Source: Geitlerinema sp. BBD 1991-9
GTDB taxonomy: Bacteria > Cyanobacteriota > Cyanobacteriia > Cyanobacteriales > Geitlerinemataceae
Direction of reading: 5' to 3'
Length of the DNA stretch: 64,000 nt
NCBI GenBank assembly: GCA_001657325.1
Contig: LWRO01000014.1
Span: 1-64,000 of the forward strand
This document shows positions 36,683 through 46,020 of this stretch, one piece after another; positions within the stretch are counted from its first letter, which is position 1, and every line of letters starts with the position of its first letter. The translations under genes were made by a program, and so were the position numbers. Below the pieces are notes generated by a model. That model saw only the letters and a program-made list of their open reading frames with translations. It made no database searches and had not been told where the DNA came from.

Positions 36683-37504
36683 ATGGTTTCCGATTCTCCG
36701 TCGCCCACCGAACCCATTATCGCCCCTGAGTCCACCGAAAACGCAGAAGATGCCAATCGGGGAGGGTTGAACCTACACCAACAAATCCGCCTCAAGAGCG
36801 AAGACGGACGACTCGTTCTCGTTCTCCCACAAACCGACAGTTCGACGGCGGGAGAGCTGACGTGGCAGGAGTTGTGGCAACAACTCAAACACCGCCTAAA
36901 CGGGAGCGATCGATCCTGGCAACCCAACACTCGCGTCCACCTCGTCGCCGGAGATCGACTCCTCGACAGCCGCCAACTTCAAGAACTCGACGAAGCCTTA
37001 ACCGAGGCGGAACTCCAACTCGAACGAGTCCTCACGCGCCGCCGTCAAACTGCTGTCGCCGCTGCCACTGCGGGCTATTCCGTCGAACAGCCCCTCGCGC
37101 AAGACTTACTCCAACAAGCCACCGAACCCCCCGCAACAGCCCTCGCCGAACCGCTCTACCTTCACAACACGCTTCGATCGGGAACTGAAATCCGCCACCC
37201 TGGAACTGTCGTTCTCATCGGCGATGTCAATCCCGGCGGTGCCGTCATTGCTGAAGGCGATATCTTAATTTGGGGACGGTTGCGCGGCGTCGCCCATGCC
37301 GGAGCGACAGGAAACCGACAATCCCTGATCATGGCGTTGCAGATGGAGCCGACTCAGTTACGGATTGCCGACGCAATCGCCCGGGCCCCTTCCGACAAAC
37401 TCGATCGATACTATCCCGAAGTGGCTTACGTCACGTCTCAGGGCATTCGTATTAGTTCCGCCGCTGACTTCACTCGCCCTCCCCAACCCAAACGCACCGC
37501 CTAA
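36683..37504 (+). CDS. minC: Septum site-determining protein MinC
   Basis: This 273-aa FtsZ antagonist works with MinD to block division away from mid-cell. The conserved C-terminal beta-helix is evident: TEIRHPGTVVLIGDVNPGG, then GDILIWGRLRGVAHAGA, and IADAIAR. The N-terminal FtsZ-binding domain spans residues ~25-105. ATG 36683 is chosen as the start of the conserved protein; the frame is open from GTG 36539, whose 48 extra residues are basic and non-conserved. The N-terminus before ~25 is acidic/proline-rich. It is first of a minCDE operon. Confidence 0.92.
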   Translation: MVSDSPSPTEPIIAPESTENAEDANRGGLNLHQQIRLKSEDGRLVLVLPQTDSSTAGELTWQELWQQLKHRLNGSDRSWQPNTRVHLVAGDRLLDSRQLQELDEALTEAELQLERVLTRRRQTAVAAATAGYSVEQPLAQDLLQQATEPPATALAEPLYLHNTLRSGTEIRHPGTVVLIGDVNPGGAVIAEGDILIWGRLRGVAHAGATGNRQSLIMALQMEPTQLRIADAIARAPSDKLDRYYPEVAYVTSQGIRISSAADFTRPPQPKRTA

Positions 37505-37661
37505 AACAGTCGCTCGATCGCGCCATAAGATGGAACGATCTCCGAATTCTCGATTTCGATCGTACAGGTGGTACATTGAAACGGAGTACGCCCGTCGATG
37601 CGATCTCCGTTAGAGGCAGTGCCTCTGCTCCCAATCCTTTAGTTTTCATCGTTACCGCGTA

Positions 37662-38468
37662 ATGAGCCGCATTATCGTCATCACCTCGGGTAAAGGCGGG
37701 GTAGGCAAAACGACAACCACCGCTAACCTCGGAATGGCACTAGCGAAGCGAAATCGCAAAGTCGTTTTAGTCGATGCCGACTTCGGACTTCGGAACTTAG
37801 ATCTGCTGTTGGGACTGGAAAACCGTGTCGTTTACACAGCAGTCGAAGCGATTGCAGGGGAATGTCGGCTCGAACAAGCCCTCGTCAAAGACAAGCGACA
37901 CAGCCAACTCGCTTTGCTTCCGGCGGCCCAGAATCGCATGAAAGATGCGGTAAGTCCCGCACAAATGAAACAGTTAGTGATGGCTTTGGCGAAACGCTTC
38001 GATTACGTCATCGTCGATTCTCCCGCAGGCATCGAACAGGGCTTTCAAAATGCCGTCTCAGCGGCACGGGAAGCGGTGGTGGTAACGACACCGGAAATCG
38101 CCGCCGTTCGCGATGCCGATCGCGTGGTGGGATTGCTCGAAGCCAACGGCGTTCGCAACATTCGCCTCATCGTCAACCGCATTCGCCCGGAGATGGTCGA
38201 AGCCAACGATATGATGTCCGTTGAAGACGTGCAGGAGTTGCTGGCCGTTCCGTTGATCGGCATTATCCCCGATGACGAACGGGTGATCGTTTCGACGAAC
38301 CGGGGAGAACCACTGGTACTCTCGGAGGAGCCATCGGCGGCTGGGCAAGCTTTCGATAACATCGCCCGCCGCATTGAAGGGGAAGAGGTGGATTTTCTAG
38401 AACTTTCCACGCCCCCGGAAGGCTTCTTTTCTCGACTGAGAAAGCTCTTGACCACTCGTATTTTATAG
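37662..38468 (+). CDS. minD: Septum site-determining ATPase MinD
   Basis: This 268-aa ParA/MinD ATPase has the deviant Walker A GKGGVGKT (10-17; K11 and K16), Walker A' VDADFGLRNLD and Walker B VIVDSPAGIE. The C-terminal ~15 residues (GFFSRLRKLLTTRIL) form the amphipathic membrane-targeting helix. ATP-bound dimers sit on the membrane, recruit MinC, and are released by MinE. It is 157 bp after minC. Confidence 0.97.
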   Translation: MSRIIVITSGKGGVGKTTTTANLGMALAKRNRKVVLVDADFGLRNLDLLLGLENRVVYTAVEAIAGECRLEQALVKDKRHSQLALLPAAQNRMKDAVSPAQMKQLVMALAKRFDYVIVDSPAGIEQGFQNAVSAAREAVVVTTPEIAAVRDADRVVGLLEANGVRNIRLIVNRIRPEMVEANDMMSVEDVQELLAVPLIGIIPDDERVIVSTNRGEPLVLSEEPSAAGQAFDNIARRIEGEEVDFLELSTPPEGFFSRLRKLLTTRIL

Positions 38469-38491
38469 TTTCACCTCGGTAAAGCTGTCTG

Positions 38492-38866
38492 ATGTTCATG
38501 GAATTTCTCGCCCGACTGTGGCCTAGATCTCGCAAATCTTCAAGTCGCAATGAAGTCAAACAACGGCTGAAGTTGGTGATCGCACACGATCGAGTCGATT
38601 TAACGCCCACGACGATCGAGGCGATGCAGCGAGAAATTCTCGATGTCGTCTCCCGTTACGTGGAAATCGATACGGAAGGTTTGAACTTCGCCCTCGAAAG
38701 CGATAAACGCATGACGTCGCTCACGGCGAGTTTACCGATTCGCCGCGTCAAGCCGCCGTCTGTGAAAGCCGAGCAAGAGGACGATATCGAATCGATCGAA
38801 CCGCCATCGACGTTAGAGGAAGCCTCGGATAAGGACGATTCCAAGTCTGACCCCCCAGAAGCGTAA
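38492..38866 (+). CDS. minE: Cell division topological specificity factor MinE
   Basis: This ~124-aa protein stimulates MinD ATPase and drives oscillation. The N-terminal membrane-binding helix is MEFLARLWPRSR, and RLKLVIAHDRVDLTP is the anti-MinCD core (MinE signature), followed by MQREILDVVSRYVEID. It is longer than the usual ~90 residues by an acidic C-terminal tail (EQEDDIESIEPPSTLEEASD). The second ATG (38498) fits the conserved MEFL start better. Starts 23 bp after minD. Confidence 0.95.
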   Translation: MFMEFLARLWPRSRKSSSRNEVKQRLKLVIAHDRVDLTPTTIEAMQREILDVVSRYVEIDTEGLNFALESDKRMTSLTASLPIRRVKPPSVKAEQEDDIESIEPPSTLEEASDKDDSKSDPPEA

Positions 38867-38963
38867 GTCAAATTGGCGTTCCCCACTCGATCGATTGTTG
38901 CGTACTATGAAGTAGTATTGCGAAATTTCCAAAATTTCGATCGATCCTACTTTTAGAACGCGC

Positions 38964-39824
38964 GTGAACCTCCAAAACTCCTTCAAACTCAGCCGTCTCG
39001 GTCGATGGTGGCACGAATCCTCCCTCAGCACGATCTGGGAAGACAGCCTCACCGTCTTATGGGGAGATTGGCTCGATTTGCGAGTCCGCGTCGCTCAAGT
39101 CGCCGCATCCGGACTCATTTCTCCCCTCATCTACATCGTCGCTTTCGGATTGGGTTTAGGCAGTTCCATCCGCCCCGGTACCGCCATCGGCAGCGATTAC
39201 AGCAGCTATTTAGAATTTATCTTACCGGGAATGGTAGCCTTGTCTTCCATGGCCATTAGCTTCGGCGGTACGACCTTTTCCATTTGCGGCGAACGTCTCT
39301 ACAGCAGAACCTTTGAAGAAATCTTGCTACTTCCCGTTCATCCTCTGGCGTTGCACCTGGGTAAAATGATGGCGGGCATCGTGCGCGGCTTGATGACTTC
39401 GTTTTCCGTGATGGTCGTTTCAGTATTGTTCTTAGGCTTTTCCAGTAGCGGAATATCCGTTGTTTGGAGCTTTTTCAATCCCCTATTTTTACTCGTTTTA
39501 ACGCTCAATTGTGCCGTGTTTTCCGGTTTGGGTGTCATTGTCGGACTCAACGTCAAATCCATTGAAAGTGTGGGATTGCTCAATAACTTCCTCATCGTTC
39601 CTATGTCGTTTCTCGGCGCGACGTTTTTCGATCCGTCAACCCTTCCAACTGCCTTAAAAGCCGTCGTCTTCTGCTTGCCGTTAACCTATACCAGTGTCGG
39701 CTTGAGAGCAGCAGCCTATGCTCCAATCTCTGAATTTCCTTGGTTGAGCCTTCCCGTATTATCGATCGTTGCCATTATCCTGTCTTTTATTGGCGCGTAT
39801 CAATTTTCCAACCAACAAGATTAA
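38964..39824 (+). CDS. ABC-2 type transporter permease
   Basis: The 286-aa protein has six hydrophobic helices and the ABC-2/NodJ-like signature: ISPLIYIVAFGLGLGSSI, FILPGMVALSSMAISFGGTTF and PVHPLALHLGKMMAGIVRG. Such permeases pair with a separate ATPase to export polysaccharide, lipids or drugs. The start is GTG 38964. No ATPase gene lies next to it; the upstream minE is 97 bp away, so it may share that operon's transcript. The substrate is unknown. Confidence 0.88.
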   Translation: MNLQNSFKLSRLGRWWHESSLSTIWEDSLTVLWGDWLDLRVRVAQVAASGLISPLIYIVAFGLGLGSSIRPGTAIGSDYSSYLEFILPGMVALSSMAISFGGTTFSICGERLYSRTFEEILLLPVHPLALHLGKMMAGIVRGLMTSFSVMVVSVLFLGFSSSGISVVWSFFNPLFLLVLTLNCAVFSGLGVIVGLNVKSIESVGLLNNFLIVPMSFLGATFFDPSTLPTALKAVVFCLPLTYTSVGLRAAAYAPISEFPWLSLPVLSIVAIILSFIGAYQFSNQQD

Positions 39825-39874
39825 ATTGAAAATTCCCAGTACCCCGAGCTTCTACCCGTCTCATCTCGAATCTC

Positions 39875-39990
39875 CTAAAGCGCCAGTACAGAAGTAATGG
39901 TAGTAATGGTAGGGTGTGTTACGCGGACGAAAAATGGGTGAGAAATCCAGTTAATGAGATTTCCGCGTAACGCACCAAGCACTTTAGTAC
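39875..39990. mobile_element. MITE-like repeat, family 2, copy 1 (truncated right end)
   Basis: The segment from CTAAAGCGCCAGTACAGAAG to CACTTTAGTAC is near-identical with 59376-59490, including GGTAGGGTGTGTTACGCGGAC and GAGATTTCCGCGTAACG. A 9-bp unit (GTAATGGTA) is tandemly duplicated here but single in the other copy. The right terminus lacks the CGCTCTAG end. Beyond it a second CGCGTAACGCACCAA and a solitary family-1 terminus GAGATGTACCC (to 40067) follow, so repeats are nested. Confidence 0.65.
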
Positions 39991-40161
39991 AAAAGTACAA
40001 AAGTCGAGACAAATCAGATGCCCGCGTAACGCACCAACAACAATTTTTACAGTCTTGAGATGTACCCGTTGCACGAGCTGGTAAAAACAGGGTAGAAGCT
40101 TGAAATTTACAGCTCAAATAAAATCACTAGCTCCTCCAAAAAACGAAGAAATTAAACCCAA

Positions 40162-42204
40162 ATGGCTTTCAACTATCCCGAAACTAAAACGATCGAACAA
40201 GTTGACAACTACCACGGAACGACTGTTCGCGATCCCTATCGTTGGCTTGAAAATTCCGACTCAGAAGAGACTCAATCGTGGATCGAAGCTCAAAACAAAA
40301 TTACCTTTGATTTTCTCAAAACTATTGAAAATCGATCGCACATCAAAGACCGCATCACACAACTTTGGAACTACGAAAAATATAGCATTCCCTTCAAACG
40401 GGGCGATCGCTACTTCTTTTTTAAAAACGATGGACTGCAAAACCAAAGCGTCCTCTACGTTCTCGAAACGCTCGATGGCGAACCTCGCGTTCTTCTCGAT
40501 CCCAATACTCTGTCTGAAGACGGAACCGTTGCGCTCAACAACTTTGCTATTAGTGAAAGCGGAAACTTTCTCGCTTATGCCTTATCGTCCTCTGGCTCCG
40601 ATTGGCAAACTTGGAACGTTCGCAACGTCAACACCGGTAAAGATTTACCCGATTTAATTCAATGGAGTAAATTCTCAGGTGCATCTTGGACTCACGACGA
40701 TCGAGGCTTTTTCTACAGTGGTTACGACGAACCTAACGAATCCACTCAATACGGAGACGCTAACTACTTTGAAAAACTTTACTATCATCGCCTCGGAACG
40801 TCCCAAGCCGAAGATATTTTGGTTTGCGAACGTCCCGACGAAAAAGAGTGGGGATTTAACGGTGGTGTAACTGACTGCGGCCGTTACTTAGTTATCTCTG
40901 TTTGGCGCGGAACCGATCCGAAAAACTTAGTTTTCTACAAAGACTTACAAGCTTCAGACGCACCCATTATCGAATTAATTTCAGAATTCGAGGCGCGGTA
41001 TCAATTTGTCGGGAACGACGGAACAGTATTTTGGTTCCGAACCGATCGAGACGCTTCTCGCTACCGCCTCATCAGTCTCGATATCGCAACAGGAGAACAC
41101 CGCGAAATTCTCCCCGAAGCCGAAGAGGTTATGGAATTCGTCTCGGTTCTCAACCATCAATTTGTGGTTGAATATCTCAAAGACGCTCGCAGTCAAGTTA
41201 AAATTTTCGATCTCGAAGGATCGTGGGTTCGAGATGTCGAACTTCCTGGAATCGGATCGACATCGGGATTTAATGGGAAACCCGAAGATACAGAAACTTT
41301 TTACAGTTTTGATGGATTTACAACGCCAACGACGATTTATCGTTACGATCTGACAACGGGGCAAAGTTCCGTATTTCGTCAGCCGACGGTGGATTTCAAT
41401 CCCGACAACTACGAAACGAAACAAGTTTTCTACCACAGCAAAGATGGAACGCGAGTTCCCATGTTTCTCGTCCACAAAACGGGACTCGAATTCGACGGTA
41501 AAAATCCCACTTATCTGTACGGTTACGGCGGCTTTAACATTTCCCTAACACCCGTTTTTTCAGTGGGTTTGCTGGTATGGATGGAACTCGGCGGCGTGTT
41601 AGCGATGCCCAATTTGCGGGGAGGCGGCGAGTACGGCGAAGCGTGGCATCAGGCGGGAATCAAACAGAACAAACAAAACGTCTTCGACGACTTCATTGCG
41701 GCGGCGGAGTGGTTAATCGAGAACCGCTATACCTCTTCTGAAAAACTCGCCATTGGAGGCGGAAGTAACGGTGGGTTACTCGTGGGGGCCTGCATGACGC
41801 AACGTCCCGATTTGTTTGCGGCGGCGATTCCCGAGGTAGGAGTCTTAGATATGTTGCGCTTCCACAAGTTCACCATCGGTTGGGCGTGGTGTTCCGATTA
41901 CGGTTCGCCAGACGATCCCGAGGAGTTTCAGGCGTTATACGCTTATTCGCCGCTGCACAATTTAGAGGCGGGAACAGCATATCCTGCAACGTTGCTCGTT
42001 ACAGCCGACCACGACGATCGAGTCGTTCCCGCTCACAGTTTCAAGTTCGCTGCTGCGTTGCAAGCCGCTGATGATGGCGAAAATCCGCTATTTATTCGCA
42101 TTGAAACCAAAGCGGGACACGGGGCGGGAAAGCCGACGACGAAGCGCATCGAAGAAATTGCTGATAAATGGTCGTTTTTAACGCAAGTATTGTCAATTTC
42201 CTAA
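40162..42204 (+). CDS. Prolyl oligopeptidase (S9A)
   Basis: This 680-aa serine peptidase cleaves after proline in short peptides. Residues ~1-70 and ~420-680 form the alpha/beta-hydrolase domain and the middle is a seven-bladed propeller. Catalytic Ser535 lies in GGGSNGGLL, the Asp in TADHDDRVVP, and His653 in KAGHGAGKP. The N-terminus DPYRWLENSDSEETQSWIEAQN is the S9A hallmark. No signal peptide, so it is cytosolic. Its leader carries repeats of family 2. Confidence 0.95.
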   Translation: MAFNYPETKTIEQVDNYHGTTVRDPYRWLENSDSEETQSWIEAQNKITFDFLKTIENRSHIKDRITQLWNYEKYSIPFKRGDRYFFFKNDGLQNQSVLYVLETLDGEPRVLLDPNTLSEDGTVALNNFAISESGNFLAYALSSSGSDWQTWNVRNVNTGKDLPDLIQWSKFSGASWTHDDRGFFYSGYDEPNESTQYGDANYFEKLYYHRLGTSQAEDILVCERPDEKEWGFNGGVTDCGRYLVISVWRGTDPKNLVFYKDLQASDAPIIELISEFEARYQFVGNDGTVFWFRTDRDASRYRLISLDIATGEHREILPEAEEVMEFVSVLNHQFVVEYLKDARSQVKIFDLEGSWVRDVELPGIGSTSGFNGKPEDTETFYSFDGFTTPTTIYRYDLTTGQSSVFRQPTVDFNPDNYETKQVFYHSKDGTRVPMFLVHKTGLEFDGKNPTYLYGYGGFNISLTPVFSVGLLVWMELGGVLAMPNLRGGGEYGEAWHQAGIKQNKQNVFDDFIAAAEWLIENRYTSSEKLAIGGGSNGGLLVGACMTQRPDLFAAAIPEVGVLDMLRFHKFTIGWAWCSDYGSPDDPEEFQALYAYSPLHNLEAGTAYPATLLVTADHDDRVVPAHSFKFAAALQAADDGENPLFIRIETKAGHGAGKPTTKRIEEIADKWSFLTQVLSIS

Positions 42205-42260
42205 TCTATATCCAACAACACTCGTTAGGCGTGAGATTTCCTCGTGTTCGGTGGGGAGAT

Positions 42261-42383
42261 GGGGGCATCTCAATTTCGTAGAATGACCCCTCCGCCTAAG
42301 GACTCCGTCCCGCTACCCCTCCCATCCTCCTCTGGCTAAGGGGAGGATGGGAGGGGTAGCGATCGAAAAAGTGAGATGTACCC
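42261..42383 (+). mobile_element. MITE, family 1, copy C (123 bp)
   Basis: Left end GGGGGCATCTCAATTTCG, right end AAAAAGTGAGATGTACCC. The flanks GGGGAGAT (42253-42260) and GGGGAGAC (42384-42391) are an 8-bp direct repeat with one mismatch. The middle has the same GACCCCTCCGCC start and a GCTACCCCTCCCATCCTCC / GGAGGATGGGAGGGGTAGC 19-bp perfect inverted arm pair, a stronger stem than other copies. Confidence 0.8.
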
Positions 42384-42431
42384 GGGGAGACAGACAGATA
42401 CAACCTAAAACCTCGTCATCTCCTCACCGCC

Positions 42432-43913
42432 TCACTGTATCGGTAATTCGATGATAAATTCCGTACCTCGATCGAGCGTCGAATCGAACGATAGCGTTCC
42501 GCCGTGATACTCGGTGACGATCTGATAACTGAGCGACAATCCCAAACCCGTCCCTTTTCCCGTGGGTTTGGTGGTAAAAAACGTCTCGAACAGATGGGGT
42601 TTGACATCCTCGGGAATCCCGACACCGTTATCTGCAATGCAAATCGCTACACGCGATCCGACTTCGTCTCGAATATGTTGTATACGAATGCGGATAACGT
42701 TGGGCTTGTTTTGAAGTGCCGTAAAGGTACATCCTTCACTCGCTTCTTCAAGGGCATCGATCGCGTTCGACAGCAGGTTCATAAACACCTGATTGAGCTG
42801 TCCTGGACGACAGGGAACGAGGGGTAAATCGCTGTATTCTCGAACGACTTGGATGGCGGGACGAGATTCGTTGGCTTTGAGGCGGTGTTGCAAAACGACG
42901 AGTGTACTGTCGAGTCCTTCGCGAACGTCAAACGGTACCGTTTCCGCATCGAGTCGAGAAAACTGTCGCAAAGACGTTACGATTTTTTCTATACGCTCCA
43001 CACTGACGGTCATGGATGCAAGCATGGGCGATAAATCTTCGAGGACGAAATCGAGATCGATGTCTTCGGCGTGTTCTTCGATGGCTGGGGCGGGATTCGG
43101 AACGTACTGGCGGTAGAGTTCGAGATGCTTAGCAAGATCGAGGACGTATTCGTTGACGTGATTGAGATTTCCCGTCAGACAAGCCAGGGGATTGTTGATT
43201 TCGTGGGCGACACCAGCGACGAGCTGTCCCAAGCTCGAAATTTTCTCGGTTTGGACGAGTTGAGATTGAGTTCTTTGTAGGACTTCTAAGGCTTGTTCGA
43301 GTTGGCGAACTTTCTCGCGTTCGCGGTTTTCAGCTTGTTGGCGTTTGAGTTCGGCGGTGGTTCGGGCTGCAAAAAATTTGAGGAGGATCTTGGCGTGCTG
43401 GCGTTTGAGTTCGGGAAGGGGTCGATCGTCGAGCAGACAAATGTGGCCGATAAAGCTGTGGGTGCTGGAATCGATCAGGGCAATTCCCAGGTAGGCTTCA
43501 GTTGTGGGGAAGAGGCGGCTAACGGCTGGAAATTTGCGCTGTAAGTCATTCGGAACACAATACACAATCTCGCCGTCGGAGGGGGAGGGTATTGCTCGAA
43601 ACAGTTGTTCGCAGGCAGTGCCGCTCAGATCGCATTCGAGATTTTCGAGGACGTGGTTTCGATCGTAAAAACATAACGATCTCATCCGCTTAGGTTGTGC
43701 GCCGTTCCACTGAAAAACTTCGCCGATGAGGACGTAACGAATGTCGAGCGATTGTGTGAGATACCGAGCTAATGCCTCGTAATAGGCGGTTCCCGTCACC
43801 GAAGCCGTGGCGGCGATCGAGTCGGTCAACATTGAGTTAAACGCGAAGGCCTCGGGATGGTTTCGTTCTGACGCTCGTGCGGAATCGAAAGGGATGACGT
43901 CGCGATCTGCCAT
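42432..43913 (-). CDS. Cytosolic sensor histidine kinase, GAF-like N-terminus
   Basis: This 493-aa kinase has no membrane segments. Residues ~30-185 look like a GAF sensor (YEALARYLTQSLDIRYVLIG, then FIGHICLLDDRPL). A coiled coil (~190-220) precedes the HisKA-like phosphoacceptor region GVAHEINNPLACLTGNL (HEINNP type). The ATPase domain has FMNLLSNAIDAL (N box), ADNGVGIPED (G1) and GTGLGLSLSYQI (G2). The ligand and cognate response regulator are unknown; neither is adjacent. It is divergent from the flavoprotein gene. Confidence 0.92.
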   Translation of the reverse strand: MADRDVIPFDSARASERNHPEAFAFNSMLTDSIAATASVTGTAYYEALARYLTQSLDIRYVLIGEVFQWNGAQPKRMRSLCFYDRNHVLENLECDLSGTACEQLFRAIPSPSDGEIVYCVPNDLQRKFPAVSRLFPTTEAYLGIALIDSSTHSFIGHICLLDDRPLPELKRQHAKILLKFFAARTTAELKRQQAENREREKVRQLEQALEVLQRTQSQLVQTEKISSLGQLVAGVAHEINNPLACLTGNLNHVNEYVLDLAKHLELYRQYVPNPAPAIEEHAEDIDLDFVLEDLSPMLASMTVSVERIEKIVTSLRQFSRLDAETVPFDVREGLDSTLVVLQHRLKANESRPAIQVVREYSDLPLVPCRPGQLNQVFMNLLSNAIDALEEASEGCTFTALQNKPNVIRIRIQHIRDEVGSRVAICIADNGVGIPEDVKPHLFETFFTTKPTGKGTGLGLSLSYQIVTEYHGGTLSFDSTLDRGTEFIIELPIQ

Positions 43914-44036
43914 GACGATCGATCGAGGGGGGGGTAAGGTGGATTGCTGCCAGCAAAATCTTTGAACCTAGACTATAGGCTGATACGAATCGTTACGATA
44001 CGATCGAGGTCACAGACAGGGAGAAAAAGATCGATC

Positions 44037-45191
44037 GTGTCAGGCTTTGTCAGGGAAGTCGTTCTGGTGGGAGGCGGCCACAGTCACGCCATCGCATTAC
44101 GACTGTTCGGACGCTATCCCCATCCCAAGGTTCGCTTGACGTTAGTTTCGGACGTCGTGCAAACGCCCTATTCGGGAATGTTACCGGGACACGTGGCGGG
44201 GTTCTACCGCGTCCGCGAATGCCATATCGATTTACCGACTCTCGCCGCCTTTGCGGGAGCGCAGTTCGTTCGCGATCGAGCGGTGGGATTGGATTTGAAG
44301 CAAAACTGCTTGCTGTGTGAGTCCGGTCGATCGATCTCGTTCGACGTTCTGTCTATCGATATCGGGAGTACCCCCACAACTCTCGATATTCCAGGGGGCG
44401 CTAAATTCGCCATTCCTGCGAAACCCGTTCCCCAGTTTCTCCATCACTGGTATTGTTTGCTAGAACAGGTCAAAGCCTATCCTCAAAAACCGCTCGTGTT
44501 GGGCGTCGTTGGTGGTGGTGCTGGCGGTGTGGAACTGATGCTCAACCTGCGCGCTCAGTTACACCGCATTTTACGACAGGCGAAACAACCCAGGTCGAAT
44601 TTACAGTTACACCTGTTCCATCGTGGGACAGAATTAATGTCGGGACACGCTTCGATCGTTCGTCAGCGAATGCAGCAGCTTTTAGTCCGCTATGATGTTC
44701 GCCTACATTTAAACGAGTCGGTCAGTTCGGTGAAACCGGGAATTGAGATTTCCTGCGAGTCGGGGTTGCAAGTGAACGTCGATCGATTGTTTTGGGTGAC
44801 ACAGGCTTCAGCGCCATCGTGGTTAGCCGAAGCCGGACTCGCCACCGATCGAGATGGGTTCGTGTTAGTTGGTGAAACGTTGCAATCTCGATCGCATCCC
44901 CACGTGTTCGCAGCGGGCGACATTGCCACGATGCAACAGCATCCTCGTCCGAAAGCTGGGGTGTTCGCCGTCCGTCAGGGTCAACCGTTGTTTGAAAATT
45001 TGCGGCGGTTTTGTAACGACGAGCCACTTCACTCCTATATTCCCCAAAAACAGATTCTGGCGTTGATTGGAACGGGAGACGGGAGAGCGATCGCCTCGCG
45101 TGGAAACTGGGGATTGGGACCGTGGCGTTTGTTGTGGTATTGGAAGGATTGGATCGATCGACGGTTTATGAAACAGTTTGAAAATTTATAG
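44037..45191 (+). CDS. FAD-dependent pyridine-nucleotide oxidoreductase (SelD-associated type)
   Basis: The 384-aa protein carries two Rossmann motifs: VLVGGGHSHAI (FAD) and GVVGGGAGGVEL (NAD(P)H), plus VFAAGDIATM and NDH-2-like ordering. QTPYSGMLPGHVAGFY is the hallmark of the module that in many cyanobacteria is fused in front of selenide-water dikinase (SelD). Here the frame stops after the flavoprotein (YWKDWIDRRFMKQFENL), where the fusion would continue. The downstream 540 bp have no SelD. Start is uncertain; GTG 44037 begins the homologous part, while the frame opens at 43944. Confidence 0.85.
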   Translation: MSGFVREVVLVGGGHSHAIALRLFGRYPHPKVRLTLVSDVVQTPYSGMLPGHVAGFYRVRECHIDLPTLAAFAGAQFVRDRAVGLDLKQNCLLCESGRSISFDVLSIDIGSTPTTLDIPGGAKFAIPAKPVPQFLHHWYCLLEQVKAYPQKPLVLGVVGGGAGGVELMLNLRAQLHRILRQAKQPRSNLQLHLFHRGTELMSGHASIVRQRMQQLLVRYDVRLHLNESVSSVKPGIEISCESGLQVNVDRLFWVTQASAPSWLAEAGLATDRDGFVLVGETLQSRSHPHVFAAGDIATMQQHPRPKAGVFAVRQGQPLFENLRRFCNDEPLHSYIPQKQILALIGTGDGRAIASRGNWGLGPWRLLWYWKDWIDRRFMKQFENL

Positions 45192-45738
45192 GGCAAGACT
45201 AACGAATTTCAAAGGCATTCGAGAAAGATAACAATTCGTTCTCAAGCTCATCAAACGCAAGGCTTATGGATTTTGGGATTTTATAGACTTTTAACTTAGA
45301 ATCTAAATTGCTGTGATTTGTTTGAATGGATTTTGCACGGGTGCATCTCACTTTTGCGCTTGGATTTCGAGATAGGCATTTTTTTGGCAAAAAACCTTTG
45401 AAATCAATACAGCATTTTTCTGGAAAGTAAGGTACACCTGAATCTTGCTATGCAAGGAGTTCAGTTATGAATTTGTACTTCATTGTCTTGAGAAACCTCG
45501 TATTGATTTTCGGATGTTTTACTATCGACAAATACCAAAACTAAAAACAAATTTCGCAAGATTTATGACACCAAAAAACCGTGGTAAGACACATTAGTAA
45601 AACGCCTTAATCTAAATTTCGATCGATGATTTATTTTGTGATAAAATTATCAAATATCGCAACCAATTTGGCGGCTACTGCAATACCCAAAATTTTGCGT
45701 TTCACGCGACGCGCTTTACTCTAAACCCTACACTGTCA
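45192..45738. other. AT-rich intergenic region
   Basis: About 547 bp with no supportable gene. It contains a degenerate family-1 MITE-like pair at 45339-45439 and AT-rich DNA after it. It is the place where a SelD half would lie if the upstream gene were a fusion. Confidence 0.5.
45339..45439. repeat. Degenerate family-1 element, copy E
   Basis: The left end GGGTGCATCTCACTTTTGC is perfect. The presumed right end, read backwards as AGGTGTACCTTACTTTC, matches it at 12 of 16 positions with only transitions as differences, and gives the same 101-bp spacing as copies B and D. No direct repeat flanks it, so it may be old or a chance pairing. Confidence 0.45.
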
Positions 45739-46020
45739 ATGTCCGATCGACAACATCCCCAAGCCAAAACCGATCGAGCGATCGTCAACCAACTGCTCGT
45801 TGGAGAGGCAACCGATCTCAACCTCGCCGAACTCGCAAGACTGCACGTTCGCTATCGAGGATTTCCCGGCGCGCGAGATATTCAAGCCGATTTAGATAAA
45901 GCGCTAAAACGTTGGAATCTCAACGAAGAAGAATTATTTGAAAAAACGCGCCAACTGCACGCCAACGCTCGCATTTTCAAGGTTGGTTCCAACAAACGAG
46001 ACGAGGAAGACTGGAGTTAA
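45739..46020 (+). CDS. DUF3288 family protein
   Basis: This 93-aa soluble protein is a cyanobacterial conserved hypothetical. The run LAELARLHVRYRGFPGARDI and the flanking ELFEKTRQLHANARIF match the DUF3288 pattern. The family function is unknown. Its TAA overlaps the stop of the convergent aspartic protease gene. Confidence 0.9.
   Translation: MSDRQHPQAKTDRAIVNQLLVGEATDLNLAELARLHVRYRGFPGARDIQADLDKALKRWNLNEEELFEKTRQLHANARIFKVGSNKRDEEDWS

Noticed and set aside
39825-40161. Small ORFs within the repeat-rich gap before prolyl oligopeptidase
   Set aside because: They consist of family-2 repeat sequence translated by chance.
45339-45439. Fifth full copy of the family-1 MITE
   Set aside because: One terminus is perfect and the spacing right, but the other end is degenerate and no flanking direct repeat exists; recorded only as a degenerate repeat.
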